From positions 248,001 to 312,000 of the forward strand of contig CAWHKW010000004.1 in the NCBI GenBank assembly GCA_963829995.1: 64,000 nucleotides of DNA, read 5' to 3'. Position numbers and translations under genes: made by a program. Every line of letters begins with the position of its first letter. Within the stretch, counting starts at the first letter, position 1. This DNA comes from JACCZX01 sp963829995. GTDB lineage: Bacteria; Pseudomonadota; Gammaproteobacteria; Burkholderiales; Burkholderiaceae_F. Under the pieces are notes generated by a model that was not told where the DNA came from, did no database searches, and saw only the letters and a list, made by a program, of their open reading frames with translations. Shown one piece after another: positions 20,287 through 28,693 of the stretch.

Positions 20287-22023
20287 ATGCTTGCGGATCA
20301 ACAACAAGAACTCACCGCCTTGATCGAAAAGGCACTGCGCCAGATCGACGCCCCCTCGATTCCGGTCGTACTCGAGCGGCCGAAGCTCGAAGCGCATGGC
20401 GACATCGCGACGAACGTAGCGCTGCAAGTTGCAAAAACCCTAAAGGCGAACCCCCGCGCGATCGCCAACTCGATTGCCGATGCAGTGCGTTCGATTCCGG
20501 AGTCGAGCGGGCTGATCGAGTCGATCGAAGTTGCAGGTCCCGGCTTTATCAACCTGCGGCTAGCCGTCGCCGCGAAGCAGCGAGTCGTGAGCGAAGTGCT
20601 GCGTCAGGCCGAGCGCTTCGGCACAACCGCCGCACACGTCGGATTGAAAGTGATGGTCGAGTTCGTATCTGCCAATCCGACTGGACCGCTGCATCTGGGC
20701 CATGCACGGCAGGCAGCTCTCGGCGACGTACTGGCCAATTTGCTGGCTGCGCAGGGTTGGCAGGTCACGCGCGAGTTCTATTACAACGATGCTGGCGTGC
20801 AGATCGCAACGCTGGCGCTTTCGGTGCAGGCGCGCGCCAAAGAACTACAGGGCCAGGTTATCGAGTTTCCCGAAAGCGGCTACCGTGGCGAATACATTGC
20901 GGAGATCGCGCGTGACTATCTGGCGTGCGCCACGATCACGCGCGACGGCGTCAGCGTTATCGCTACCGGTGATGTCGAAGACCTTGCTGCCATCGAACGC
21001 TTCGCCGTCGCTTATCTGCGCAACGAACAGGATCGCGACCTCGCAGCGCTCGGCGTTTTCTTCGACAGCTTCTTTCTCGAATCTTCTCTGTATCGCGACT
21101 GCAAGGTTGACGCCGCGGTGTCGGCGATGGTCGCATCCGGCATGACGTACGAGGACGGCGGCGCGCTCTGGCTCAAGACCACTGCGCTGGGAACGCACGG
21201 CGAGCTCGCCGGCCAAGGCGGACCACCGGCGGACGACAAAGATCGCGTCATGCGCAAGTCGGACGGCACCTATACCTACTTTGTGCCGGACGTCGCGTAT
21301 CACATCACCAAGCTGCAGCGTGGCTACGACAGGGTGATCAACGTGCAGGGCGGCGATCACTTTGGCACGGTCGCGCGCGTGCGCGCCGGCCTGCAGGCGG
21401 CAGCGAAAGCGCTCGGCATCGCCGTGCCGCGCGGATATCCGGACTATGTTTTGCACAAGATGCTGCGGGTGACCAAGGGCGCCGAAGAAGTCAAGATGAG
21501 TAAGCGCGCCGGCACTTACGTGACGCTGCGCGATCTGCTCGATTGGGTCGGCCGCGACGCGACCCGATTCTTTCTGGTGTCGCGCAAGCCGGACGCCGAG
21601 TTCGTATTCGATGTCGACCTGGCGGTATCGAAATCGGAAGACAATCCGGTTTACTACGTGCAGTACGCGCACGCGCGCGTCTGTTCGGTGCTGGTACAGG
21701 CGCAAGAAAAGGGGTTCACTGCACCTGCGCTCGAACACGTCGATCTAGCGCCGCTAGAAAGCGCGCGCGAGCAGTCTCTGATGAAGCGGCTGGCCGAATA
21801 TCCGGCGGCCATTGCGGACGCCGCACGTGACGCCGCCCCCCATCAGGTCGCCTCCTACCTGAAGGAACTCTCCGCCGATTTTCACGCCTACTACAATGCC
21901 GAGCGCGTGCTGGTCGACGACGAAAGCACGCGCAACGCCCGGTTGGCGCTGCTGCTTGCCACGCGTCAGGTGCTGGCGAACGGACTCGGGTTACTCGGCG
22001 TTTCAGCACCCCAACGCATGTGA
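20287..22023 (+). CDS. argS: Arginine--tRNA ligase
   Basis: A class I aminoacyl-tRNA synthetase of 578 residues charging tRNA-Arg. The N-terminal tRNA-recognition domain (about 1-110) includes LEAHGDIATNVA. The HIGH-type motif NPTGPLHLGHARQAALGD lies near residue 130 and the KMSK loop EVKMSKRAGTYVTL near 400. The C-terminal anticodon-binding helical domain ends with the characteristic LGLLGVSAPQRM. The ATG at 20287 fits family length; an upstream in-frame ATG at 20218 would overlap the promoter region. It is followed directly by the SPOR-domain gene, as in many betaproteobacteria. Confidence 0.97.
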   Translation: MLADQQQELTALIEKALRQIDAPSIPVVLERPKLEAHGDIATNVALQVAKTLKANPRAIANSIADAVRSIPESSGLIESIEVAGPGFINLRLAVAAKQRVVSEVLRQAERFGTTAAHVGLKVMVEFVSANPTGPLHLGHARQAALGDVLANLLAAQGWQVTREFYYNDAGVQIATLALSVQARAKELQGQVIEFPESGYRGEYIAEIARDYLACATITRDGVSVIATGDVEDLAAIERFAVAYLRNEQDRDLAALGVFFDSFFLESSLYRDCKVDAAVSAMVASGMTYEDGGALWLKTTALGTHGELAGQGGPPADDKDRVMRKSDGTYTYFVPDVAYHITKLQRGYDRVINVQGGDHFGTVARVRAGLQAAAKALGIAVPRGYPDYVLHKMLRVTKGAEEVKMSKRAGTYVTLRDLLDWVGRDATRFFLVSRKPDAEFVFDVDLAVSKSEDNPVYYVQYAHARVCSVLVQAQEKGFTAPALEHVDLAPLESAREQSLMKRLAEYPAAIADAARDAAPHQVASYLKELSADFHAYYNAERVLVDDESTRNARLALLLATRQVLANGLGLLGVSAPQRM

Positions 22024-22036
22024 AACGAAACTGAAA

Positions 22037-22579
22037 GTGCCAGATACTCTGCAACGGGGAACGACATTGGTCGGCTTTATCGCCGGCTTGGTGCTTGGAT
22101 TGGCCGTCGCGGTGGCGGTGGCACTTTTCATAACCAACGCGCCGGTGCCGTTCGTCAACAAAGTTCGGCCGGCCAGCGAAAACGTGAATCCAGCTGGAAC
22201 CGGCCCCCTGCCCGATCCGAACAAGCCGCTTTACAGCCAAGTGCCGCCGAAAGCCGCCGCGCCCGAGCCCTCGAAGATTAATCCGGCGACCGATCCGAAG
22301 GCCGCACCTCCGCCGGCCGAAAAAGGTAACGTTTTTCCGACCGAAGACTCGCGCTTTTTGTTGCAAGCGGGCGCCTTCAGGACGGCCGATGATGCGGACT
22401 CGATGCGAGCCCGGCTGGCGCTGCTCGGTTTTGACGCCCGGGTTTTTCCGCGCGAGCAGGACGGCACAACGTTGTATCGAGTGCGCCTGGGTCCGTACGG
22501 CAACCTGGAAGACGTCAACCGGATTCGCAAGACGATGGCGGAAAACGGCATCGACGTTCAACTGGTCAGGCTTAAGTGA
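22037..22579 (+). CDS. SPOR domain protein
   Basis: A roughly 180-residue bitopic membrane protein. A transmembrane helix (LVGFIAGLVLGLAVAVAVAL) lies near the N-terminus, followed by a Pro/Ala/Lys-rich periplasmic linker and a C-terminal SPOR domain (FLLQAGAFRTADDADSMRAR, then LYRVRLGPYGNLED), which binds denuded septal peptidoglycan. The start is uncertain: no ATG precedes the helix in frame, so I use the GTG at 22037, 13 bases after the argS stop. It is the usual partner downstream of argS and upstream of dsbA in Burkholderiales. FtsN-like function is possible but not shown. Confidence 0.8.
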   Translation: MPDTLQRGTTLVGFIAGLVLGLAVAVAVALFITNAPVPFVNKVRPASENVNPAGTGPLPDPNKPLYSQVPPKAAAPEPSKINPATDPKAAPPPAEKGNVFPTEDSRFLLQAGAFRTADDADSMRARLALLGFDARVFPREQDGTTLYRVRLGPYGNLEDVNRIRKTMAENGIDVQLVRLK

Positions 22580-22691
22580 ACTGAAATAGCGCCTGAAACC
22601 CCTGTCATCGGCGTGTGTCTGAACGACGTTGCTATTGCGATACTGCTGCCGCACATTCAACCCGAAAGATTTCAAGTTGTGGAGAGCTTCA

Positions 22692-23333
22692 ATGTTCGAT
22701 AAGCGCCGCCAGTTGTTGATCGCAGTTGCCGCCGTCCCGGGCCTCGCCTGGGCCCAGCCCGCCCGGCCGCTGCAGGAATTGAAGGATTTCCGTCCCGTTA
22801 CCCCGACGCAGCCGACCGAAGCGGGCAACAAGATCGAAGTGGTCGAATTCTTCCAGTACTCGTGCCCGCACTGCATGTCTTACGACCCGGTGCTGCAGGG
22901 ATGGCGCAAAAACCTGCCAGCCGATGTCGAATACCGGCGCGTTCCGATCTCGTGGGATGAGAAGTCGGTGCCGCACGTTCGCATCTATTACACCCTCGAA
23001 GCGCTCGGCAAGACGAACGAGCTGCACTCGAAGGTTTTCGAAGCGGTTCAGGTCAAGAGAATGTCGATGCTGAAGCCCGAAGAGATAGCCGACTTCATGG
23101 CGACGCAAGGCATCGATCGCAAGCAATGGCTTGATGCGTACAACTCGTTCTCGGTCGGTGCCCGCGCCAATCGCGCCGGGCAAGTGTGGCGGGCCTACAA
23201 GATCGACGGCACGCCCAGCATGGCGGTCGACGGCAAGTACGTGACCGCGCCGTCGATGGCCGGCTCGCGTGAGGCTAGCCTCGTCGTGCTCGACAGCTTG
23301 ATTCAGCGCGCACGGAGCGAACGGAAAAAATAG
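22692..23333 (+). CDS. dsbA: Thiol:disulfide interchange protein DsbA
   Basis: A 213-residue periplasmic oxidoreductase that introduces disulfide bonds into exported proteins. A signal peptide (about 1-22, ending GLAWAQP) precedes the thioredoxin fold, with the active site CPHC at about residues 58-61 in EFFQYSCPHCMSY. The cis-Pro is in KIDGTPSMAVDGKY and the inserted helical domain lies between. The ATG at 22692 gives a proper signal peptide; a longer frame upstream does not. It follows the SPOR gene and precedes an SDR gene in a conserved order. No dsbB is in the window. Confidence 0.95.
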   Translation: MFDKRRQLLIAVAAVPGLAWAQPARPLQELKDFRPVTPTQPTEAGNKIEVVEFFQYSCPHCMSYDPVLQGWRKNLPADVEYRRVPISWDEKSVPHVRIYYTLEALGKTNELHSKVFEAVQVKRMSMLKPEEIADFMATQGIDRKQWLDAYNSFSVGARANRAGQVWRAYKIDGTPSMAVDGKYVTAPSMAGSREASLVVLDSLIQRARSERKK

Positions 23334-23354
23334 CGCTGCCCTAGCAGTGCACGG

Positions 23355-24116
23355 ATGAATGTTTTCATAACCGGCGCCTCGAGCGGTATCGGCGCAGCGC
23401 TGGCGAATGAGTTCGCGAACCGCGGCGCATGCCTTGGTCTCGTGGCGCGGCGGCGCGATGCGCTCGACGCCGTCGAAGCGGCTCTGCCAGGCAAGCATCA
23501 CACCTTCGTCGCCGATGTCACGGACAGGGATGCATTGATCAGTGCTGCGCACGCGTTCGATACCACGGTCGGTGGCACCGACATCGTGATCGCAAATGCC
23601 GGCATTTCGATCGGCGTGAAGACCGAGTTCTATGAAGACCTCGAGCAGTTCGCCAGGGTCATGGATACCAACGTGCTCGGCATGGCCGCGACGTTTCATC
23701 CATTCATCGCCGGAATGAAGGCACGCCGCCGCGGAACGCTGGTTGGGATTGCCAGCGTTGCAGGCATGCGAGGCCTGCCGGGGTCGGATGCCTACTGCGC
23801 GTCAAAGGCAGCCGCGATCGTCTATTGCGAAAGTCTGCGGGTCGAGATGGCGAAACACGGCATCAAGGTCGTGACGATTTCTCCTGGCTTCATTCGCACG
23901 TCGCTGACCAAGAAGAATCCGTACCAGATGCCGTTTCTGATGGACGCCGACGCATTCGCGCAACGCGCGGCCGACGCCATCGTCGCCGGCGTGCGTTACC
24001 GCACGATCCCCTGGCAGATGGGTGCGGTGGGCATGCTGCTGAAACTGATGCCGCGCTGGCTGTTCGACCGATTAATGTCGAATCGCAAACAGAAGCCGCG
24101 CGCCAGCGACGCGTGA
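23355..24116 (+). CDS. SDR family oxidoreductase (YqjQ/DltE-like group)
   Basis: A 253-residue short-chain dehydrogenase. The cofactor motif is GASSGIGAAL at residue 8, NAGI near 87, the catalytic Ser in GIASVAGMRG and Y-x3-K in YCASKAAAI. The early VARRRDAL at the end of beta-2 suggests NADP(H). The C-terminal region (PWQMGAVGMLLKLMPRWLFD) is hydrophobic and may associate with the membrane, as in this subgroup. It follows dsbA by 21 bases and precedes the metal receptor. Substrate unknown. Confidence 0.87.
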   Translation: MNVFITGASSGIGAALANEFANRGACLGLVARRRDALDAVEAALPGKHHTFVADVTDRDALISAAHAFDTTVGGTDIVIANAGISIGVKTEFYEDLEQFARVMDTNVLGMAATFHPFIAGMKARRRGTLVGIASVAGMRGLPGSDAYCASKAAAIVYCESLRVEMAKHGIKVVTISPGFIRTSLTKKNPYQMPFLMDADAFAQRAADAIVAGVRYRTIPWQMGAVGMLLKLMPRWLFDRLMSNRKQKPRASDA

Positions 24117-24135
24117 CTTGGATAAACGTGCCGTG

Positions 24136-24952
24136 ATGGCTGCGCGCTCCGTCGACGCCGCCGGACGCGCCCATGCACCGGCCGGTCAGAACGCCCGCAT
24201 CGTCTCGCTGGTGCCGTCGATCACCGAGCTTCTGTTCAGCCTCGGCCTCGGTGGACAAGTGGTCGGCCGCACCGGGTTCTGCATCCACCCGCGTGCGGCG
24301 GTGCGCGACGTGCCGAAAGTCGGAGGCACCAAGGACGTCAAGCTCGACACCCTGCGCTCGTTGAAACCGACGCATGTGATCGTCAACGTAGACGAGAACG
24401 ATCGTTCCACGGTGGAGAAGATTGAAGCATTCACGCCGCACGTCATCGTGACGCATCCGAATGCTCCCGAAGACAACCTCGAGCTATATCGGTTGCTGGG
24501 TGAGATTTTCAACGCGCGCGCTCGCGCCGAGCAGCTCGTCGCAGAGCTGCAAAGCGAGCTCGACGCATGCCGTTCGATTGAATGGCCCGATCGAGCGAGC
24601 GCTCTACCTGATCTGGAAAGACCCGTGGATGGCGGTCGCTTCCGACACCTACATCGCCCGCACGCTGGCTTGCGTCGGCTGGCACGTGACGCTCCCCGCT
24701 GGGGGATGGTCGGGGGCGGCGCGTTATCCGACCCTACCCGACATCGCAGCGGAAGCGCAAAACGTCGACCGCGTGTTGCTGTCGTCGGAACCGTTCATGT
24801 TTCGCTCAACGCACGTTGCCGAGTTGCACGGTCAATTGCACGTCCCGACCGATTTGATCGATGGCGAAATGACCAGTTGGTACGGCAGCCGTGCGATACG
24901 CGGGCTGGCTTACCTGCGCGACTTCCGCGCGGCTCGTCTAGCCGGCGCCTAA
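24136..24952 (+). CDS. Helical-backbone metal receptor (cobalamin-binding BtuF-like), +1 frameshift
   Basis: The first 150 residues match periplasmic-binding-type helical-backbone receptors: RIVSLVPSITELLFSLGLG, VVGRTGFCIHP, VGGTKDVKLDTLRSLKPTHV and ENDRSTVEKIEAFTPHVIVT. After ELDACRSIEWP the frame loses similarity, but the next frame continues at PIERALYLIWKDPWMAVASD and runs to the stop at 24952 (YGSRAIRGLAYLRDF). Removing one C from CCC at 24586-24588 restores a single protein of about 271 residues. No signal peptide is visible, so like some family members it may be cytoplasmic. The family name comes from vitamin B12 binding, which is not proven here. It shares CTAA at its stop with metC. 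Confidence 0.78.
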
Positions 24953-26130
24953 GTGGCTCGTAAGGCAGCAAACCCGCGCTTCAGATCGTCGATCAGGTCA
25001 TCGGTATCTTCGAGGCCGGCCGAGATTCGAAACAAGCGTCCTTCGAATTCACACGGCGCCACGCTGCGCTCGGGATAGACCGGAACCAGCAGGCTTTCGA
25101 ATCCGCCCCACGAATACCCGCGGCCGAACACTTCAACCGCGTCGACCAGCGCATTCATTCGAGCGCCACCTGCGCTCGGCTTCAGCACAACGCCGAACAA
25201 CCCCGTCGCCCCGCTCATGTCGCGCTTCCACAACTCGTAGCCCGGATCGCTTGGCAGCGCCGGGTACAGGATGCGCTCGACCTCGGGTTGCGCCAGCAGC
25301 CATTCGATCAGGCGTTCGGCGGTGGCGCGATGCTGGCGCAGCCGCGCTGCCAGCGAACGCAGTCCGCGCAGCGCGACGTATGCATCTTCCGGGCTAACCG
25401 CGAGGCCGAAGTTGAACAATGTCTGGCGTAGCGGCGCCCACGCCGGCTGCGTACACGTTATCGTTCCCAGCAGCATGTCCGAGTGACCGCAGATGTACTT
25501 GGTGGCCGCATGCACGCTGACATCGACCCCGCACTTCAGCGGCTGAAAGTACAGCGGCGTGGCCCACGTGTTGTCGATCGCGGTGACGATGTGACGCTTG
25601 CGTGCCAGCTCGGCCAGCAGCGGCACGTCCTGCATCTCGAACGTCAACGAGCCGGGTGATTCGAGCCACAGCAGCTTCGTGTTCGGACGGAACTGCGCTT
25701 CGATTTCATGCCTCATCGTGGGCGCGTAGAAGCTTGCCTGCACGCCGTACCGCGGCAAAGTTTCGATGCAAAAGCGCCGCGTCGGACCGTACGCAGAGTC
25801 CGACACCAGCACATGATCGCCGGCACGCAAAAACGCCAGCATCGCAATCGTGCACGACGCCAGGCCCGAGGGCACCGCCCAGCTCCTGTACCCGCCTTCG
25901 AGCTCGCTTAACAACTCGAAAAATGCGTGGTGGGTCGGCGTGCCGTACAGCCCATAGTTGATTGCGCCCGGCTCGTCGGTGCGATAACGGCGCGAACGCT
26001 CTTTCATGTCGGCGACGTTGGCGTGCAGCACGGTCGACCCGCGCACGATCGGCGGATTGATGAAATCGTGCCCAGCGATCGCAGCCTTGCCGCCGTGCGT
26101 CAGTAACGTCTCAGACTTGCGCCTCGCCAT
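24949..26130 (-). CDS. metC: Cystathionine beta-lyase / trans-sulfuration PLP enzyme
   Basis: A 393-residue Cys/Met-metabolism PLP enzyme (fold type I). The PLP lysine is in SVHAATKYICGHSDMLLG, the cofactor-contacting Asp in IDNTWATPLYFQPL, and the substrate region YGLYGTPTHHAFFELLSELE lies near the N-terminus. Family members cleave cystathionine to homocysteine, pyruvate and ammonia in methionine synthesis; related cystathionine gamma-synthases are hard to exclude. The ATG at 26130 begins MARRKSETLLTHGG, a standard N-terminus. The gene diverges from the phospholipase-D gene (76 bases between starts) and converges on the metal receptor. Confidence 0.88.
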   Translation of the reverse strand: MARRKSETLLTHGGKAAIAGHDFINPPIVRGSTVLHANVADMKERSRRYRTDEPGAINYGLYGTPTHHAFFELLSELEGGYRSWAVPSGLASCTIAMLAFLRAGDHVLVSDSAYGPTRRFCIETLPRYGVQASFYAPTMRHEIEAQFRPNTKLLWLESPGSLTFEMQDVPLLAELARKRHIVTAIDNTWATPLYFQPLKCGVDVSVHAATKYICGHSDMLLGTITCTQPAWAPLRQTLFNFGLAVSPEDAYVALRGLRSLAARLRQHRATAERLIEWLLAQPEVERILYPALPSDPGYELWKRDMSGATGLFGVVLKPSAGGARMNALVDAVEVFGRGYSWGGFESLLVPVYPERSVAPCEFEGRLFRISAGLEDTDDLIDDLKRGFAALRAT

Positions 26131-26205
26131 CGCCAGTGACCCCTTTGTGTGGCCGGATTCTTGCATGGCAAGCGGCGCGCACCTGTCGTCGTTGTCCTGA
26201 CTGCC

Positions 26206-27483
26206 ATGAAATTTAAGCGACTTATGCTGCCCATCCTCGCTGCAATCGTCCTGACGGTTCTTGCAACGCTGCTCGTCCTGAACCTGCGCGCGGAGAAGAA
26301 AATTGACGTGCGGCCGACGCACTTGTACCCGGTGGCCGACCAGCAGTTCGTGCGCTCGATGAGCGTACTGCTCGGACCTCCGTTGATCGAAGGCAACCGG
26401 GTCGAAACTTTGCTCAATGGCGACGGCATTTTTCCTTCGATGCTGGAAGCCATCTCGGGCGCCAAGCAAACGATCGACTTCGAAACCTACATTTACTGGT
26501 CAGGCGAGATCGGCAAGCGCTTCGCCGAAGCGCTTGCCGAGCGCGCGCGTGCCGGCGTTAAGGTGCAGGTACTGGTGGACTGGGTCGGTAGCCAGAAAAT
26601 GGATAACGATTCGATCGAGACGATGACGCAGGCGGGCGTCGATTTTCGGAAGTACCGGCCGCTGCGCTGGTACAACCTTGGACGCATCAACAATCGCACG
26701 CACCGCAAGCTTCTGGTGGTCGACGGACGCATTGGATTTACCGGCGGCGTCGGCATTGCCGACAACTGGACCGGCAACGCGCAGGACCCCGAGCACTGGC
26801 GCGACAATCACTATCGCCTCGAAGGTCCGGCGGTGGCGCAGATGCAGGCCGCATTTATGGACAACTGGACCAAGGTCAGTGGTTCGATACTGCACGGCGA
26901 TCCGTATTTCCCGCCTCAGAAGCCCTCAGGCCAGATGTATGCCCAAGTGTTTCAAAGCTCGAGTGAAGGCGGCGCCGAGAGCATGCACTTGATGTATCTG
27001 CTGTCGATCGCGGCGGCGACGAAGACGATCGATCTGGCGATGGCGTACTTCGTGCCCGACGAAGTCACCAGCGAGGCACTCGTAAATGCGATGAAGCGCG
27101 GCGTTCGAGTGCGACTGATTCTTCCCGGCCACATTATCGACACGGATTTCGTTCGCAACGCTTCGCGCGCCAGTTGGGGGCCGCTGCTGCAAGCGGGCGC
27201 GCTGATTCACGAATACCAGCCGACGATGTATCACGTGAAGCTGTTGATCGTCGATGGCCTATGGTCATCGGTCGGGTCGACCAACTTCGATGCCCGCTCG
27301 TTTCGCCTGAACGACGAAGCCAATTTGAACGTCTACGACGCGGAATTTGCGCGCCGGCAAACCGAAACCTTCGAGGCTGACTTGAAGCAGGCGCGGCGTA
27401 TCACCTACGAACAGTGGGAAGCGCGTCCATGGCAAGAGAAGCTGAAGGAGCGCGGCGCGGCGCTGTTTTCTTCGCAGCTGTGA
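26206..27483 (+). CDS. Phospholipase D / cardiolipin synthase family protein
   Basis: A 425-residue protein with one N-terminal membrane anchor (KRLMLPILAAIVLTVLATLL) and two phospholipase-D active-site motifs: HRKLLVVDGRIGFTGG near residue 170 and HVKLLIVDGLWSSVGSTNFD near 345. Each has the H-x-K-x4-D core. The arrangement and FETYIYWSGEIGKRFAEAL fit the ClsA/ClsB-like cardiolipin synthases, which join two phosphatidylglycerols or PG and PE. Start chosen at the ATG at 26206, which begins with the membrane anchor. It stands alone, divergent from metC. Confidence 0.87.
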   Translation: MKFKRLMLPILAAIVLTVLATLLVLNLRAEKKIDVRPTHLYPVADQQFVRSMSVLLGPPLIEGNRVETLLNGDGIFPSMLEAISGAKQTIDFETYIYWSGEIGKRFAEALAERARAGVKVQVLVDWVGSQKMDNDSIETMTQAGVDFRKYRPLRWYNLGRINNRTHRKLLVVDGRIGFTGGVGIADNWTGNAQDPEHWRDNHYRLEGPAVAQMQAAFMDNWTKVSGSILHGDPYFPPQKPSGQMYAQVFQSSSEGGAESMHLMYLLSIAAATKTIDLAMAYFVPDEVTSEALVNAMKRGVRVRLILPGHIIDTDFVRNASRASWGPLLQAGALIHEYQPTMYHVKLLIVDGLWSSVGSTNFDARSFRLNDEANLNVYDAEFARRQTETFEADLKQARRITYEQWEARPWQEKLKERGAALFSSQL

Positions 27484-27501
27484 AGAACGCTCCTCGTGTA
27501 C

Positions 27502-27520
27502 GCGACGGCTTCGCCGTCGC
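27502..27520. repeat. Strong hairpin after the phospholipase-D gene
   Basis: GCGACGGC and GCCGTCGC are separated by TTC, giving an 8-bp GC stem 18 bases after the stop. It lies between convergent genes and may end transcription or stabilise the 3' end, but it lacks a T-run. The rest of the 122-base gap is GC-rich without further recognisable features. Confidence 0.45.
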
Positions 27521-27605
27521 ACGTGCACTCGTCGCGATTAGTTAGGCGCGCTCCCTTCGGATCGGCCGCGCGTCCGCGCGCAGTACAAGTGCAGAGAAAG
27601 AAGAG

Positions 27606-28685
27606 TTACGTTGCAGTGAAGCGGTACATGCCGCCATCAACCTTGCGCTCTAGCTTGCCCTCGTACCAAAGCGCGTGCAGATGCGCGAGCGATTCGCCGA
27701 GTGCGAACGTCATCTGGTGCAGGTCGAGCTGGCGCTTGAACAGCACCGGCACGATGCTCGCCGCAGTCTGCGGCGCGGCGCAGGCGGCCAGCACCTCATC
27801 GAGCCGATCGGCATGATGACGATGCTGTTGTCCGATGCGTTGATGCAGCCCGTGAAACGGCTTGCCGTGCGACGGCAGGACCAGCGTATCGGCCGGCAGC
27901 AGCAACAGCCTATCGAGCGACCGCAGGTAGCGCGGCAGCGGATCGGCGTCGGGCTCCAGATCAAACACGCTGACGTTGGTTGAAATTCTCGGCAACACCA
28001 TGTCGCCGGCGACCAGCAATCGCTCTTCTTCGCAGTACAGGGACGCATGCTCGGGCGCATGACCAAAGCCAATCACGATGCGAAAAATGCGCTTCGCGCG
28101 CGCCGGCCCGATCGCAATCTCATCGCCCTCGTGGATGCGATGAAAACTTGTCGGGACCGCTGGAACGAACCCCGGGTAGTAGCCCGAGCCGCGCTCGCGA
28201 ACCTGTTGCAAGGCGTCGCCATCGCTCAAACCATTGCGCGCAAAGTGCTTTGCAGCCGACTCCCCGCTGATGTTGTCGCCACCGCCCGCGGACAGATAAC
28301 GTCCAAATGCATACTCGGTCGCGGTCATCCACAGCGGTGCAACCCACCGCTGCCGATCACCGCCCGCCGTCAGCCAGTGCGCCAAGCCAAAGTGATCCGG
28401 ATGAAAGTGCGTGCAGATGACTCGCAACAACGGCTTGCCTGCAAAAACGCCGTCGAACAATCGCTCCCACGCTTGCTTTGTGGCCTTGCTCGTAATGCCG
28501 CAATCGATCAGCGTGTAACCGGGCCGCCCCTCGATCTCGTCGTCGAGCACCCACAGGTTGATGTGATCGAGTGCGAACGGCAGCGGCATGCGCACCCAGT
28601 GCACGCCGGGACGCAGCGTCTGCCATGTGCCGAGGGCCGGGACGTCGGCCCACGGATACTGGAGTTCATGTTCGTTCGGGTTCAC
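27606..28685 (-). CDS. MBL-fold metallo-hydrolase
   Basis: A 359-residue metallo-beta-lactamase-fold hydrolase. The zinc motif THFHPDHFG (H-x-H-x-D-H) lies near residue 110, the later ligands in GHAPEHASLYC and VAGDMVLPR, and PSHGKPFHGLHQR near 270. A C-terminal winged-helix-like segment (VPVLFKRQLDLHQMTFALGE) matches the group related to LACTB2/ribonuclease-like MBL proteins. A long insertion after the first zinc motif (about 130-180) is also typical. It precedes no partner other than recQ upstream (8 bases), so the two may be co-transcribed. Substrate unknown. Confidence 0.87.
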   Translation of the reverse strand: MNPNEHELQYPWADVPALGTWQTLRPGVHWVRMPLPFALDHINLWVLDDEIEGRPGYTLIDCGITSKATKQAWERLFDGVFAGKPLLRVICTHFHPDHFGLAHWLTAGGDRQRWVAPLWMTATEYAFGRYLSAGGGDNISGESAAKHFARNGLSDGDALQQVRERGSGYYPGFVPAVPTSFHRIHEGDEIAIGPARAKRIFRIVIGFGHAPEHASLYCEEERLLVAGDMVLPRISTNVSVFDLEPDADPLPRYLRSLDRLLLLPADTLVLPSHGKPFHGLHQRIGQQHRHHADRLDEVLAACAAPQTAASIVPVLFKRQLDLHQMTFALGESLAHLHALWYEGKLERKVDGGMYRFTAT

Positions 28686-28693
28686 TTGTTATC